A stretch of 64,000 nucleotides of DNA from Burkholderiaceae bacterium. Its GTDB lineage: Bacteria > Pseudomonadota > Gammaproteobacteria > Burkholderiales > Burkholderiaceae_B. The notes beneath the pieces are model-generated. The model had not been told where the DNA came from. It did not search any database and saw only the letters and a program-made list of their open reading frames with translations. The stretch is from contig JAJOJF010000044.1 in NCBI GenBank assembly GCA_021208885.1, forward strand, positions 1 through 64,000, read 5' to 3'. Each line of letters starts with the position of its first letter. Within the stretch, counting starts at the first letter, position 1. Positions 48,069 to 58,515 of this stretch are shown one piece after another. The position numbers and the translations under genes were made by a program.

Positions 48069-48626
48069 ATGAACAAGCCCTCAAAATTCGCTCTGGCAAT
48101 CGCCTTCGCTGCCGTGACGGCAACCGGTGCTGCTTCCGCTCAGTCAAATGACAACTGGGTGAACAACTTCGGTGACGTCTGGAAAAACTCTTATGGCCAG
48201 TGCTGGCAAGATAACTTCTGGACGCCTGCTACGGCAGATCCGAGCTGCGTCGAGAAGAGCGCTTCGCCGGTATCGGACAAGGTTGTTTTCAGTGCTGACA
48301 CCTTCTTCGATTTCGACAAAGCCACTCTGAAGCCGGAAGGCCGCCAGTTGCTCGACCAAGTCGCTGCTCAGGTTAACACCATCAAACTCGAAACCATCAT
48401 CGCCGTCGGTTACACTGACTCGATTGGTTCGGTTGAGTACAACCTTGGCCTCGGCCAGCGTCGTGCTGACGCCGTTAAAGCTTACCTCGTTTCCAAAGGT
48501 GTCGCTGCTGACCGCATCTACACCGAGAGCAAAGGTAAAGCTGACCCGATCGCCTCGAACGCCACCGCTGAAGGTCGCGCTAAAAACCGTCGCGTTGAAG
48601 TTGAAATCATCGGCAGCCGCAGCTAA
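48069..48626 (+). CDS. ompA: OmpA-family outer-membrane/peptidoglycan-binding protein
   Basis: 185 residues: a signal peptide ([24 protein letters not shown]), a short mature N-terminus with the betaproteobacterial pattern [23 protein letters not shown], and a C-terminal OmpA domain ([50 protein letters not shown]) that binds diaminopimelate. There is no beta-barrel, as in the small OmpA of Bordetella. It has a strong promoter, ribosome site and terminator, so it is probably abundant. Confidence 0.93.
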   Translation: MNKPSKFALAIAFAAVTATGAASAQSNDNWVNNFGDVWKNSYGQCWQDNFWTPATADPSCVEKSASPVSDKVVFSADTFFDFDKATLKPEGRQLLDQVAAQVNTIKLETIIAVGYTDSIGSVEYNLGLGQRRADAVKAYLVSKGVAADRIYTESKGKADPIASNATAEGRAKNRRVEVEIIGSRS

Positions 48627-48646
48627 TTCGGCCACTGATAAAAAAG

Positions 48647-48673
48647 AGACCTCCTCCGGGAGGTCTTTTTTTT
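48647..48673 (+). terminator. Intrinsic terminator of ompA
   Basis: AGACCTCC and GGAGGTCT form an 8-bp stem with loop TCCG, extended by A-run/T-run pairing and followed by eight T. Confidence 0.92.
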
Positions 48674-48793
48674 AATACCTTCCCTCTAGCACTGGGCAAG
48701 CCAGTGCCCAAACCCTGTCACTGTGTCAGGTCAAAGCGCCCGAGCAACACAATCTGCGACAATACGGGAAACCAACGTTTGGGCGCACGCACC

Positions 48794-49543
48794 ATGAGCA
48801 ACACCGAGACCCCCACCAAGTCGGATACCAACGTAGACCCGGCGGAAATCCAGAAATTCAGTGCACTGGCTTCTCGCTGGTGGGATCCCAATAGCGAATT
48901 CAAGCCCTTGCATGCCATTAACCCTTTGCGTCTTGGCTGGATACAGGAGATCATCAACCCCGCATCACCGGCCCAAGCGTTGAAAGGGAAAGCGGTACTG
49001 GATGTTGGCTGTGGTGGTGGCATTCTGGCTGAGGCCATGGCGGTTGTTGGCGGTGAGGTCAGCGGCATTGACCTGGCGGAAAAGTCGCTAACCGTAGCCA
49101 AGCTGCACAGCCTGGAGTCGGGCGTCAGGGTCAACTACGAAAGCATCAGTGCCGAAGCAATGGCCCAACGCCAACCGGCAAGTTTCGATGTGGTGACCTG
49201 CATGGAAATGCTGGAGCATGTGCCTGACCCCGCTTCGGTGGTTCAGGCCTGCGCGGATCTTGCCAAACCCGGTGGCTGGCTATTTTTCTCGACGATTAAT
49301 CGAAACCCCAAGTCTTTCTTGTTTGCGATCGTTGGCGCCGAGTACGTACTCAAACTACTGCCCAAAGGCACACATAGCTGGGAAGCCTTCATTAAGCCCA
49401 GTGAACTCGCCGATGCCTGCCGCTTGGCAAACCTAGAGGTTCAGACCGTCATCGGCATGACTTACAACCCATTTACCGAAGCCTACAAACTCGGCTCGGA
49501 CACCAGCGTGAACTACCTGATGGCGGTACGCAAGCCGCAATAA
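48794..49543 (+). CDS. ubiG: Ubiquinone biosynthesis O-methyltransferase
   Basis: 249 residues from [13 protein letters not shown] at 48794; the frame is open upstream to 48704. It is a class-I SAM methyltransferase with [26 protein letters not shown], the SAM loop [29 protein letters not shown] and [16 protein letters not shown]. It performs both O-methylations of ubiquinone synthesis. The ompA-ubiG-gph order near gyrA matches Bordetella relatives. Confidence 0.95.
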   Translation: MSNTETPTKSDTNVDPAEIQKFSALASRWWDPNSEFKPLHAINPLRLGWIQEIINPASPAQALKGKAVLDVGCGGGILAEAMAVVGGEVSGIDLAEKSLTVAKLHSLESGVRVNYESISAEAMAQRQPASFDVVTCMEMLEHVPDPASVVQACADLAKPGGWLFFSTINRNPKSFLFAIVGAEYVLKLLPKGTHSWEAFIKPSELADACRLANLEVQTVIGMTYNPFTEAYKLGSDTSVNYLMAVRKPQ

Positions 49544-49590
49544 CTCAAAAAAAATCACATCAACTCCTGCAAATTCAGTATTTCCCACAT

Positions 49591-49618
49591 TTGAAACCGG
49601 TTTTTGCCAAGTTATAAT
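49591..49618 (+). promoter_or_regulatory. Consensus-like promoter of the hicB gene
   Basis: TTGAAA at 49591-49596 and TATAAT at 49613-49618 are separated by 16 bases. Downstream, two copies of TTTTGGCAAC with an inverted TTGCCAA nearby (49604-49652) may be the HicB operator. Confidence 0.7.
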
Positions 49619-49653
49619 AGTTACCGTTTTGGCAACTAAATTTTGGCAACAAC

Positions 49654-50082
49654 ATGAAATCAACACTTCTAAGTCATAAGGGTTATCACGGATCAATCGA
49701 GCCATCGGTTCGCGACGGCAAGCTCAAAGGTCATATCCTCTTCATCGATGAGATGATCACCTATAGCGCGCCTACCATTCCAGAACTGCAAGACGCTTTC
49801 GAACGTGCCGTTGACAGCTATCTCGAAGACTGTGCGCGCACCGGCAAGTTTCCGCAGCGTCCTTTCAAAGGCCAGTTCAACGTCCGTATCGCTCCACAAC
49901 TCCACCAAAACGCTGTTTTACGGGCCGAGGCTGAAGGCACTTCGCTCAATAACGTGGTGGTTCGAGCGCTCAGAAATTACCTGCACGAGCCTGAGTTATC
50001 ACAAACTGAAGCGCAAGAACAGGTCACGGAAAGCGAGCAAGCCCTGCAACAAGTAAATGAATCAGAGCGCGAAGCCGCATAG
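49654..50082 (+). CDS. hicB: HicB-family antitoxin, no HicA seen
   Basis: A 142-residue protein with the HicB partial RNase-H-like fold (HGSIEPSVRDGKLKGHILFIDEMITYSAPTIPELQDAFERAVDSYLE) and a ribbon-helix-helix C-terminus (FNVRIAPQLHQNAVLRAEAEGTSLNNVVVRALRNYL), then a Gln/Glu-rich tail. HicB normally neutralises the small mRNA interferase HicA, encoded immediately upstream or downstream. Neither side has a HicA frame, so this is an orphan. A strong promoter and repeats precede it. Confidence 0.87.
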   Translation: MKSTLLSHKGYHGSIEPSVRDGKLKGHILFIDEMITYSAPTIPELQDAFERAVDSYLEDCARTGKFPQRPFKGQFNVRIAPQLHQNAVLRAEAEGTSLNNVVVRALRNYLHEPELSQTEAQEQVTESEQALQQVNESEREAA

Positions 50083-50160
50083 TCCTTATAAAATCATTGA
50101 AATGCAATGGTTTTATAGGCGCGGATCCCGCACTACCCTCACCGCCCTGTACCACCTAGT

Positions 50161-50192
50161 GCGTAAAGCCCCGTTCTTCAGGCGGGGAGGAT
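50161..50192 (+). repeat. Solo IS200/IS605-type end hairpin
   Basis: GTAAAGCCCCGTTCTTCAGG, followed by CGGGGAGGATGT, nearly repeats the minus-strand sequence at about 63949-63980, the putative left end of the tnpB-bearing element. CCCCG and CGGGG form the stem. No transposase is attached, so it is a relic or REP-like copy between hicB and gph. Confidence 0.65.
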
Positions 50193-50246
50193 GTCAAAAT
50201 CGGTTTATGACCCGATTGGGGACGGTTTTTATTAGGGGCAGGTTTG

Positions 50247-50912
50247 ATGACGCGCTTGGTTTTATTTGACTTTGACGGCACGTTTGCCGACACAGCACCC
50301 GACATGGCGGCTGCGGCCAACCGGCTGCGCATTGAAAGAGGCATGCCGGCACTGCCCGTTGATCAGTTGCGGCCCTTTGTGTCGATGGGCGCACGCGGCA
50401 TGGTTAAAGCCTCCCTTGGGTTTGATGTCGATCACCCAGAATTTGAAGCCGCTCGTGCGGCATTTCTGGCTGACTATGAACAAAACAGCACCACTGACAC
50501 AGTGATATTTGACGGCATCGGCGAGTTGCTTGACAACATCCGGGCTGCCAACATGCGCTGGGGCATTGTGACCAACAAACACACCCGTTACGCTGAACCG
50601 ATCGTCGCCTGGCTCAACCTGCCCGATTGCGCCACGCTAGTCTGTGGCGACACGCTAGAGGTCGCCAAACCCCATCCCTTGCCCTTGCAACATGCAGCCA
50701 AGCAGGTCGGGTTTGAGTCACATCACTGTTTTTATGTCGGCGATGATTTACGCGATATTCAGGCTGCCAAGGCTGCCAACATGCCCTCTATTGCGGCAGC
50801 CTACGGCTATTGCGGCACCGAGCACCCCGTGCATAGTTGGGGCGCGGACGCCATTGTTGAGCATCCCTTGCATATCTGGGGTGTGATTCAAGACCACATT
50901 CGTCAGAACTGA
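50247..50912 (+). CDS. gph: Phosphoglycolate phosphatase
   Basis: A 221-residue HAD hydrolase: LVLFDFDGTFADTAPDM (nucleophile Asp and acid Asp), WGIVTNKH, VAKPHPLPLQHAA (Lys) and CFYVGDDLRDIQAAKAANM (metal-binding Asp pair). The cap lies between residues of about 18 and 80. It clears 2-phosphoglycolate produced in DNA repair. Members of this group sometimes act on other phosphates, but the position next to ubiG supports Gph. Confidence 0.9.
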   Translation: MTRLVLFDFDGTFADTAPDMAAAANRLRIERGMPALPVDQLRPFVSMGARGMVKASLGFDVDHPEFEAARAAFLADYEQNSTTDTVIFDGIGELLDNIRAANMRWGIVTNKHTRYAEPIVAWLNLPDCATLVCGDTLEVAKPHPLPLQHAAKQVGFESHHCFYVGDDLRDIQAAKAANMPSIAAAYGYCGTEHPVHSWGADAIVEHPLHIWGVIQDHIRQN

Positions 50913-50971
50913 GTCGGTTGCTGAATCAACTGGCTTATAGCGACTGCCCGGCGCTGACGACCTGACACCGA

Positions 50972-51553
50972 CTACCGATCACCAACCGTTGGCATTAATT
51001 GAGCCAATCGAGTGGCTACAAAGGCGGCAATCAAGGCCTTGATCACATCACCCGGCATGAAAATGGCAACGGCAAGCACCGCTTTCGATAGCGGTGTGTC
51101 GGTCACCATTGCCAACCAGGGCACACCAATCAGGTAAACGGTGAGCGCTCCACCGAGAATCGCAGCTGTGAGGTTGCTGGCAAATATCTGAGCCCCAGAA
51201 CGCTCGCCTTGCGCCAATTGCGCCGAGCGCCTGGCCATCCAGCCTGCCACAAATGCACCCGGCAAGAATCCTAGTAAAAAGCCACCAGTTGGTCCGGCAA
51301 ACACTGCCAAGCCACTGCGGCCGCCGGGCAAAACCGGAAACCCTACCACCGCGATCAAGAGATACAGTGCCATTGCAAACAAGGCTAGCCTCGGGCCCAA
51401 TACAAGGCCTGCGAGCATGACACCCAAGGTTTGCAAGGTCAGTGGCACGGGCACCAGGGGCATGGGAATTGGCGGGATAATCGCAAACACGATGGTCAGC
51501 GACGTGAACAAGGCAATGTAGGTGATGTCTTTAGACGAGAGTGATTGGGCCAT
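50972..51553 (-). CDS. bioY: Biotin ECF transporter substrate-binding subunit BioY
   Basis: A 193-residue membrane protein with about six helices and the BioY patterns FAIIPPIPMPLVPVPLTLQTLGVMLAGLVLGPR and GRSGLAVFAGPTGGFLLGF. BioY binds biotin at high affinity. The ATPase and T-component genes lie just upstream on the same strand, giving a complete BioMNY transporter. No biotin synthesis gene is in the window. Confidence 0.93.
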   Translation of the reverse strand: MAQSLSSKDITYIALFTSLTIVFAIIPPIPMPLVPVPLTLQTLGVMLAGLVLGPRLALFAMALYLLIAVVGFPVLPGGRSGLAVFAGPTGGFLLGFLPGAFVAGWMARRSAQLAQGERSGAQIFASNLTAAILGGALTVYLIGVPWLAMVTDTPLSKAVLAVAIFMPGDVIKALIAAFVATRLAQLMPTVGDR

Positions 51554-51609
51554 AACAAATAAAAATAAAAATCAAAATCAATACGCGAAGCTTAACGCAT
51601 GTTGGCCAA

Positions 51610-52233
51610 TTACGAACCAGATCGTGCGTCAATGGCTTCAGCCAATTCATCGGCACGCTTCAGGGTCCTAGCGAGCATGGGCACGAGCAGCGCATGCGGA
51701 GCTGCTCGAACGCCCCTAGCCGCCTGCGCCTCACGAATCTCTTGCCACTGTTCAATGAGCACCGGCACCATACGCAGCGACAACCCGAAGGCCAGCGCCA
51801 CCTTCTCAGTATCAACCCAGCCGCGGCGACCAAGCGGCGCCAGGACTGTCTCGACCACCGCCATCATGGCACTAATCGGAGTGCTCGCCACGACCGCTAA
51901 TGCTGCAAACAGAAGCGCTAGCAGGCGAAACAACACCACCAGGCTTTGATTGATGTTGCTAAAAATTGCCACATAGACCACGATCACCGAGACCGTGATG
52001 GCAACCCATAGGGCCTTGTGCCAAGCCTGCCACTCGATTGGACCGGTGACACTGCGCCAGACGAGGGCCATTAACACACTGCTTGCGGCAAGCACAGCCC
52101 AGCTTTTGAGCAGCACAAACGTTGTTGCCATGACCAGCAAAATGCCCAACTTGACGCCGGCCGGCCAACGATGCAGCCAGCTCTGTTTGGTGGCATGACT
52201 TGAAGTAGCACCGTCCCAATTCATGCCTGGCAC
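51610..52233 (-). CDS. bioN: Biotin ECF transporter transmembrane (T) component BioN
   Basis: A 207-residue CbiQ-type membrane protein with helices between residues of about 25 and 130. Two cytoplasmic coupling motifs, AQAARG (near 165) and DELAEAIDARS near the C-terminus, contact the ATPase. The start overlaps the bioM stop by 13 bases. Confidence 0.9.
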   Translation of the reverse strand: MPGMNWDGATSSHATKQSWLHRWPAGVKLGILLVMATTFVLLKSWAVLAASSVLMALVWRSVTGPIEWQAWHKALWVAITVSVIVVYVAIFSNINQSLVVLFRLLALLFAALAVVASTPISAMMAVVETVLAPLGRRGWVDTEKVALAFGLSLRMVPVLIEQWQEIREAQAARGVRAAPHALLVPMLARTLKRADELAEAIDARSGS

Positions 52234-52901
52234 CGCCGCTCATACCAGGCAATCGCCACCGCCGGTGTTGCATCATGCACCACATGGCCTTTGTCGACCA
52301 CCAGCACCCGATCGAACTGCTCAAGCATGGACAGATCGTGGGTCAGCACAATGGCCTGCTGTGGCAGCTCTGACAGCAGACGCAACAAGCGGTTGCGATA
52401 ACGCAGATCAAGGTTGGCAGTGGGCTCATCGAGCACCATAAGCTTGGGGCTGCGGCAAAGAGCACCGGCTAAGCTCACGAGCTGCTTTTGCCCGCCAGAT
52501 AGCTGTGCAATCGGTCGCTTGGCAAGCTCTGCCATCTCGAGCGAATGAAGCACCTCTTCGATACGTGCTTGACGAGCTTTAGCGTCGGGCAAAATGCTTT
52601 TCAAGCCAAACGCGAGATCCTCATCAACGACGGGAAACACGATCTGGTTGTCCGGGTTCTGAAACACAAAGGCAATCTGCTCGCGAACCGCTTTAAGCCT
52701 GCCTTCAATGTTTAAGCCATCGACCCACACTTGGCCGACCGTGGGCACTAGCAGCCCGTTTACCAGGCGTGCCAGCGAACTTTTGCCCGCACCGTTGTCC
52801 CCGATAATGCCGATTCTGTGTTCGACAAGGCTAAGATTAAGGTCTTTGAGCACCGTGCGACCCGAGCGCTCAAGCGTGACCGCTTTAAACTCGATTAACA
52901 T
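52221..52901 (-). CDS. bioM: Biotin ECF transporter ATPase BioM
   Basis: A 226-residue ABC ATPase: Walker A GDNGAGKSSLARL, Q-loop FVFQNPDNQIV, signature LSGGQKQLVSLAGAL, Walker B LMVLDEPTANLD and H-loop VLTHDLSML. It is of the CbiO/EcfA type, powering BioNY. It is first in the bioM-bioN-bioY string. It starts divergently from msrB with 54 bases between. Confidence 0.92.
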   Translation of the reverse strand: MLIEFKAVTLERSGRTVLKDLNLSLVEHRIGIIGDNGAGKSSLARLVNGLLVPTVGQVWVDGLNIEGRLKAVREQIAFVFQNPDNQIVFPVVDEDLAFGLKSILPDAKARQARIEEVLHSLEMAELAKRPIAQLSGGQKQLVSLAGALCRSPKLMVLDEPTANLDLRYRNRLLRLLSELPQQAIVLTHDLSMLEQFDRVLVVDKGHVVHDATPAVAIAWYERRCQA

Positions 52902-52955
52902 GGCTGCTCACTTAGAGGTCGATGACTGAACAAGGGTTGAACCCAAAAGCACAAA

Positions 52956-53357
52956 ATGGACAAGATTAAAAAATCCGATGATGAGTGGCGTGAGATTCTA
53001 ACGCCAGAAAGCTTTTATGTTACCCGCCAGAAGGGTACCGAACGAGCGTTCACGGGTCAGTTTTGGGATCACCGGGCACGTGGCATCTATCGCTGTGTGT
53101 GCTGCAACACCCCTTTGTTTGCCTCAGACACCAAGTTTGACGCCGGTTGTGGCTGGCCTAGTTACTTCGAGCCGATTGTGGCAGAACGTGTGCGTGAAGA
53201 AGTTGATCACAGCCACGGCATGATCCGAACCGAGGTGTTGTGCAATGTCTGTGATGCGCATTTGGGTCATGTATTTCCTGATGGACCGCCGCCCACGGGC
53301 TTGCGCTACTGCATCAATTCGCTGTCACTGACATTCGAGCCGATCGAAGACCAATGA
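52956..53357 (+). CDS. msrB: Peptide methionine-(R)-S-oxide reductase MsrB
   Basis: 133 residues: the [22 protein letters not shown] zinc pair, [30 protein letters not shown] (second CxxC) and catalytic Cys in [11 protein letters not shown]. It repairs R-methionine sulfoxide with thioredoxin. The stop overlaps the yciB start (ATGA), linking the two genes. Confidence 0.95.
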   Translation: MDKIKKSDDEWREILTPESFYVTRQKGTERAFTGQFWDHRARGIYRCVCCNTPLFASDTKFDAGCGWPSYFEPIVAERVREEVDHSHGMIRTEVLCNVCDAHLGHVFPDGPPPTGLRYCINSLSLTFEPIEDQ

Positions 53358-53943
53358 AAAAATTTCTGTTTGACCTATTCCCGTTGCTGCTGTTCTTCGT
53401 GGCGTATCGGTTTGCCGACATCTACGTCGCCACCGGCGTAGCCATGGTGGCTGCCGTTGGCCAAATCGCCTACATCAAGCTCACCGGACAAAAGATTGAA
53501 GCCATGCACTGGATCAACCTCGTGGTGATCGTGGTGTTTGGCGGGGCCACACTTTGGCTGCAAAACGAAGCCTTCATCAAGTGGAAGCCAACCGTCCTTT
53601 ACTGGCTATTTGGCGGGATTTGTTGGGCAGTCAATGGCTGTTTGGCAAAAACCTCCTGCAAAAGCTGCTGGCAGGCAAGGTTGATTTGGCTGACGCCGGC
53701 TGGCGCGGCCTTAACTGGAGTTGGTCCGGGTTCTTTCTTTTCGCTGGCGCCTTGAACCTCTTTGTAGCGTTCTCAGGGCTATTTAGCGAGTCAGCCTGGG
53801 TCAATTTCAAGGTATTTGGCTTAATGGGCTTGTTGGTGGTCTTTGTGATTGCACAGTCACTGTGGCTTTCCAAACACATGATTGCCGATGAAACAGCACA
53901 AGCCATGGAACCAAAAGGCCAATCCAATGACAAACCCACATGA
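53354..53943 (+). CDS. yciB: YciB/IspZ inner-membrane septation protein, frameshifted
   Basis: Frames 53354-53755 and 53554-53943 form one YciB of about 196 residues with five or six membrane helices. [34 protein letters not shown] and [26 protein letters not shown] come before the break. [35 protein letters not shown] and [12 protein letters not shown] come after. One T restored at 53619-53621 (TTT to TTTT) gives [17 protein letters not shown]. The family affects envelope and division homeostasis. It overlaps msrB and the BolA-like gene. Confidence 0.9.
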
Positions 53944-54202
53944 AGACCTATTGCGTGAGCGGCTAAAGCAGCTTGAACCAACGCTTCTGGAAATCGACGA
54001 CGAATCACACCTGCATGCTGGCCACGCCGGCAACAAGGGCGGTGCGAGTCATTTTCGGGTGTGGATTGAGGCAGACTGTTTTGCTGGCAAAGGCAAGGTA
54101 GCACAGCACCGTCTGGTGTACGATTTGGTTAACGACCTGATGCCCTTTCCAATACACGCATTGGCGCTACAAACATCCATCCCTCAAAAAGGAAATACAT
54201 GA
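53927..54202 (+). CDS. BolA-family protein
   Basis: 91 residues from [20 protein letters not shown] at 53927, inside the end of yciB. The pattern is that of BolA: LLEIDDESHLHAGHAG, FRVWIEADCFAGKGKVAQHRLVYDLVNDLMP and HALALQTSIP, with the conserved HAGH motif. BolA proteins work with monothiol glutaredoxins in iron-sulfur and stress regulation. It is followed, with a 4-base overlap, by the parvulin gene. Confidence 0.9.
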   Translation: MTNPHEDLLRERLKQLEPTLLEIDDESHLHAGHAGNKGGASHFRVWIEADCFAGKGKVAQHRLVYDLVNDLMPFPIHALALQTSIPQKGNT

Positions 54203-54975
54203 AACGCTTTGCCCTGTTCATTGCCGCTGCCACCCTGGCAGCCCCGATTTACGCTCAGAACATCGCCACGGTCAATGGCCAGCCCATTACCCAGCAAGCC
54301 TACGATCAGTTCATCAAGCTCTTGGGTACCCAGGGCGCACCGGACACCCCGCAACTGCGAGAACAGGTCAAAGAAGAAATGATCAATCGGTTGGTCATGG
54401 TGCAAGCCGCAGAAAAAGCTGGCATTACCAAGCAGCCCGATGTGCAGACTGAACTTGAATTGGCTCGTCAGGGCATCCTGGTGCGTGCGCTCATGGCTGA
54501 CTACCTCGAGAAAAACCCCGTAACTGAAGATAAGGTCAAAGCCGAGTACGAGAAGCTCAAGAAAGACCAAGGCGAAGTGCTTGAGTACAACGTGCGCCAT
54601 ATTCTCGTCGAAGATGAAGCCACTGCCAACGGTCTTCAAAAGCAATTGAAAGACAAAACAGCCAAATTTGAAGATTTGGCCAAGGCTCAGTCCAAAGACC
54701 CGGGTAGCGCCGCACAAGGCGGCAGTCTGGGCTGGGCCTCTGCTGATAATTACGTTGCTCCTTTTGCCCAGGCCGTTAAAAACACGCCCAAGGGTCAGAT
54801 GACGGACAAACCAGTTCAGACACAGTTTGGCTGGCATGTCATTGAAGTGGTCGATGCACGTCCGATCGCTTTCCCACCGTTTGAGGAAGTTCGCACTCAG
54901 CTCGAAGAGATGATGCGCCAGCAAGAGCTCGTGCAGTTCCAGCAAAAGCTGCGTAGCGAAGCAAAGATAGACTGA
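54199..54975 (+). CDS. Periplasmic parvulin-type peptidyl-prolyl isomerase/chaperone (Par27-like)
   Basis: 258 residues: a signal peptide (MKRFALFIAAATLAAPIYA), an N-terminal chaperone-like helical part (TVNGQPITQQAYDQFIKLLG, QVKEEMINRLVMVQAAEKAG), a parvulin domain at about 125-225 (YNVRHILVEDEATANGLQ, GGSLGWASADNYV, TQFGWHVIEVVDARP) and a C-terminal helix. The length and layout match Par27 of Bordetella pertussis, a chaperone reported to interact with FHA. A helper role for the FHA-like protein of this window is therefore plausible but inferred. Confidence 0.88.
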   Translation: MKRFALFIAAATLAAPIYAQNIATVNGQPITQQAYDQFIKLLGTQGAPDTPQLREQVKEEMINRLVMVQAAEKAGITKQPDVQTELELARQGILVRALMADYLEKNPVTEDKVKAEYEKLKKDQGEVLEYNVRHILVEDEATANGLQKQLKDKTAKFEDLAKAQSKDPGSAAQGGSLGWASADNYVAPFAQAVKNTPKGQMTDKPVQTQFGWHVIEVVDARPIAFPPFEEVRTQLEEMMRQQELVQFQQKLRSEAKID

Positions 54976-55048
54976 TCTGCGAATTGAGTGCGAGGCTTAT
55001 TTGCTATTAGCAGCTGAGCCCGTGATATTGAAATGTCGTAATGCCGCG

Positions 55049-55079
55049 AGGGCCGAGTGGGATACCACCGGCCCTTTTT
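55049..55079 (+). terminator. Intrinsic terminator after the parvulin gene
   Basis: AGGGCCG and CGGCCCT form a 7-bp stem with a 13-base loop, followed by TTTTT, about 75 bases downstream of the stop. Confidence 0.75.
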
Positions 55080-55087
55080 CATTGCGG

Positions 55088-55123
55088 GTTAGTGACTGCG
55101 TTAGTGACTGCGTTAATGACTGC
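55088..55123 (+). repeat. Three tandem 12-base units GTTAGTGACTGC
   Basis: Two identical units and a third with one change (GTTAATGACTGC) follow each other directly, with a further partial unit (GTTTGC). The function is unknown. The surrounding 55080-55266 region holds no gene. Confidence 0.85.
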
Positions 55124-55266
55124 GTTTGCGCTTAGAAATCCTCGCTGCCAGAAACATCAACCTCGGAGTACGTACCGTTTGCCGTCTAACCAATAGAGGC
55201 ACAAAAGTTTTGACCCATGATTTGATGTGCAATCTCAGCCTCCCAACCTCACTGGGGGGGTGACAC

Positions 55267-57360
<2,094 letters not shown>

Positions 57361-57411
57361 CTAATTGGTCGACCAGCTTGCCGTCAGTCAATTCAACTGA
57401 CGGCGTATGAT

Positions 57412-58470
57412 CTAGCCCGCAAACACTCGGCGCGCTCGTTCGCTGCCCGGCGTCAAACCGGCAGCTTCAAGCTGCGAACACAGTGCCTGCAACTGCTGGT
57501 CGATAGTCACATCGGCACCAGAGACCAGTGGCTTACCCTGGTCATCCACGATCTCACCGCCCACACGACGAGCAAGCTCGAGGCCCACTTCCATCATGCG
57601 CCCAAAATTCACTGGATTAACCGGCGTTCTAGGCACATCAAGCAGCAATGTCAGTTGATCAACATGGCTCATGCCAGCATTTAAGGCCTGACCATCGGCA
57701 CGAGACAAGGTAAAGCACTCAAGCCCATGATCGCCGATCCAGGCCAGGTAGCTGCGATGATCGACAAACCCCATGGCCGTGGCACTTGAGACCAGATCAG
57801 TCGTGGCACGTCTTTCGTTGAGAGTCAGGGTTAACGTAACCTGAGCATCAAGCGTGGCACATGTACTGTCAAGCTCATTGGCACGCGCCAGCACATCGTT
57901 CTGTTCGGGACCATCAACACTGGCTTCAAGCTTGTCAGCCAGATCTTGTGCCTTGCCCCAGAGTTGTGACCATTCAATCGCCGAAATCGGACCCGTACGA
58001 TTGGCCAGCAACACGGCCAATTGCACTGCCGTGTAGGATCGATCAGCCCCAAGCTGCGCTGACAGCGAGCCATCCTCGGCTTGAAGCAATACTCGCACTG
58101 GGCGACGCCCAAGATCAAGTCCGTCGCGCAAATGCTCGGCAATCTCGCGCCCGCTTAAGGGCTGGGTTAGGTTCAACTCCACCACTGCCTCAATCATGGC
58201 ATCCGGTTCGGCTGCTGGCGCTGACGCGACGGCATGACCATCATCATCCACCGGTTGGGATGTCAGTCCAAGACGGCCCAATCCGGGCTCACGCCGCTCG
58301 GGTCCTTCTTGATTGTCATCACTGCCGCGCAACAACGGGTCATCATCAACGGCTGGCAAACTGTCTTGCATCTTCTGTCGGGCGCGACGATCCTGCCACC
58401 AGTTAAAGCCAACGATGGCCAGAATGATGACGGCCCCTATTGCGATCAGACTGATTTGCAATTCACTCAT
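57412..58470 (-). CDS. zipA: Cell division protein ZipA-like
   Basis: 352 residues: an N-terminal membrane anchor (LQISLIAIGAVIILAIVGFNWWQDRRARQK), a charged Pro/Asp-rich linker to about residue 95 and a C-terminal FtsZ-binding ZipA domain (LGLECFTLSRADGQALNAGMSHVDQL, LTLLLDVPRTPVNPVNFGRMM, DDQGKPLVSG). It tethers FtsZ at the inner membrane. The domain is divergent from the enterobacterial one, but the position between smc and ligA supports the call. Confidence 0.88.
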   Translation of the reverse strand: MSELQISLIAIGAVIILAIVGFNWWQDRRARQKMQDSLPAVDDDPLLRGSDDNQEGPERREPGLGRLGLTSQPVDDDGHAVASAPAAEPDAMIEAVVELNLTQPLSGREIAEHLRDGLDLGRRPVRVLLQAEDGSLSAQLGADRSYTAVQLAVLLANRTGPISAIEWSQLWGKAQDLADKLEASVDGPEQNDVLARANELDSTCATLDAQVTLTLTLNERRATTDLVSSATAMGFVDHRSYLAWIGDHGLECFTLSRADGQALNAGMSHVDQLTLLLDVPRTPVNPVNFGRMMEVGLELARRVGGEIVDDQGKPLVSGADVTIDQQLQALCSQLEAAGLTPGSERARRVFAG

Positions 58471-58515
58471 ATTCTTGCCTCACCTCTGGTTCACGACCTC
58501 AGCCCTGACTCACAA

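Noticed and set aside
48144-48635. 163-codon open frame antisense to ompA
   Set aside because: It is the mirror of a strongly biased, clearly functional ompA frame and has no family features or ribosome site.
55088-55123. CRISPR-like repeat
   Set aside because: The units are only 12 bases and directly adjacent, with no spacers and no cas genes.
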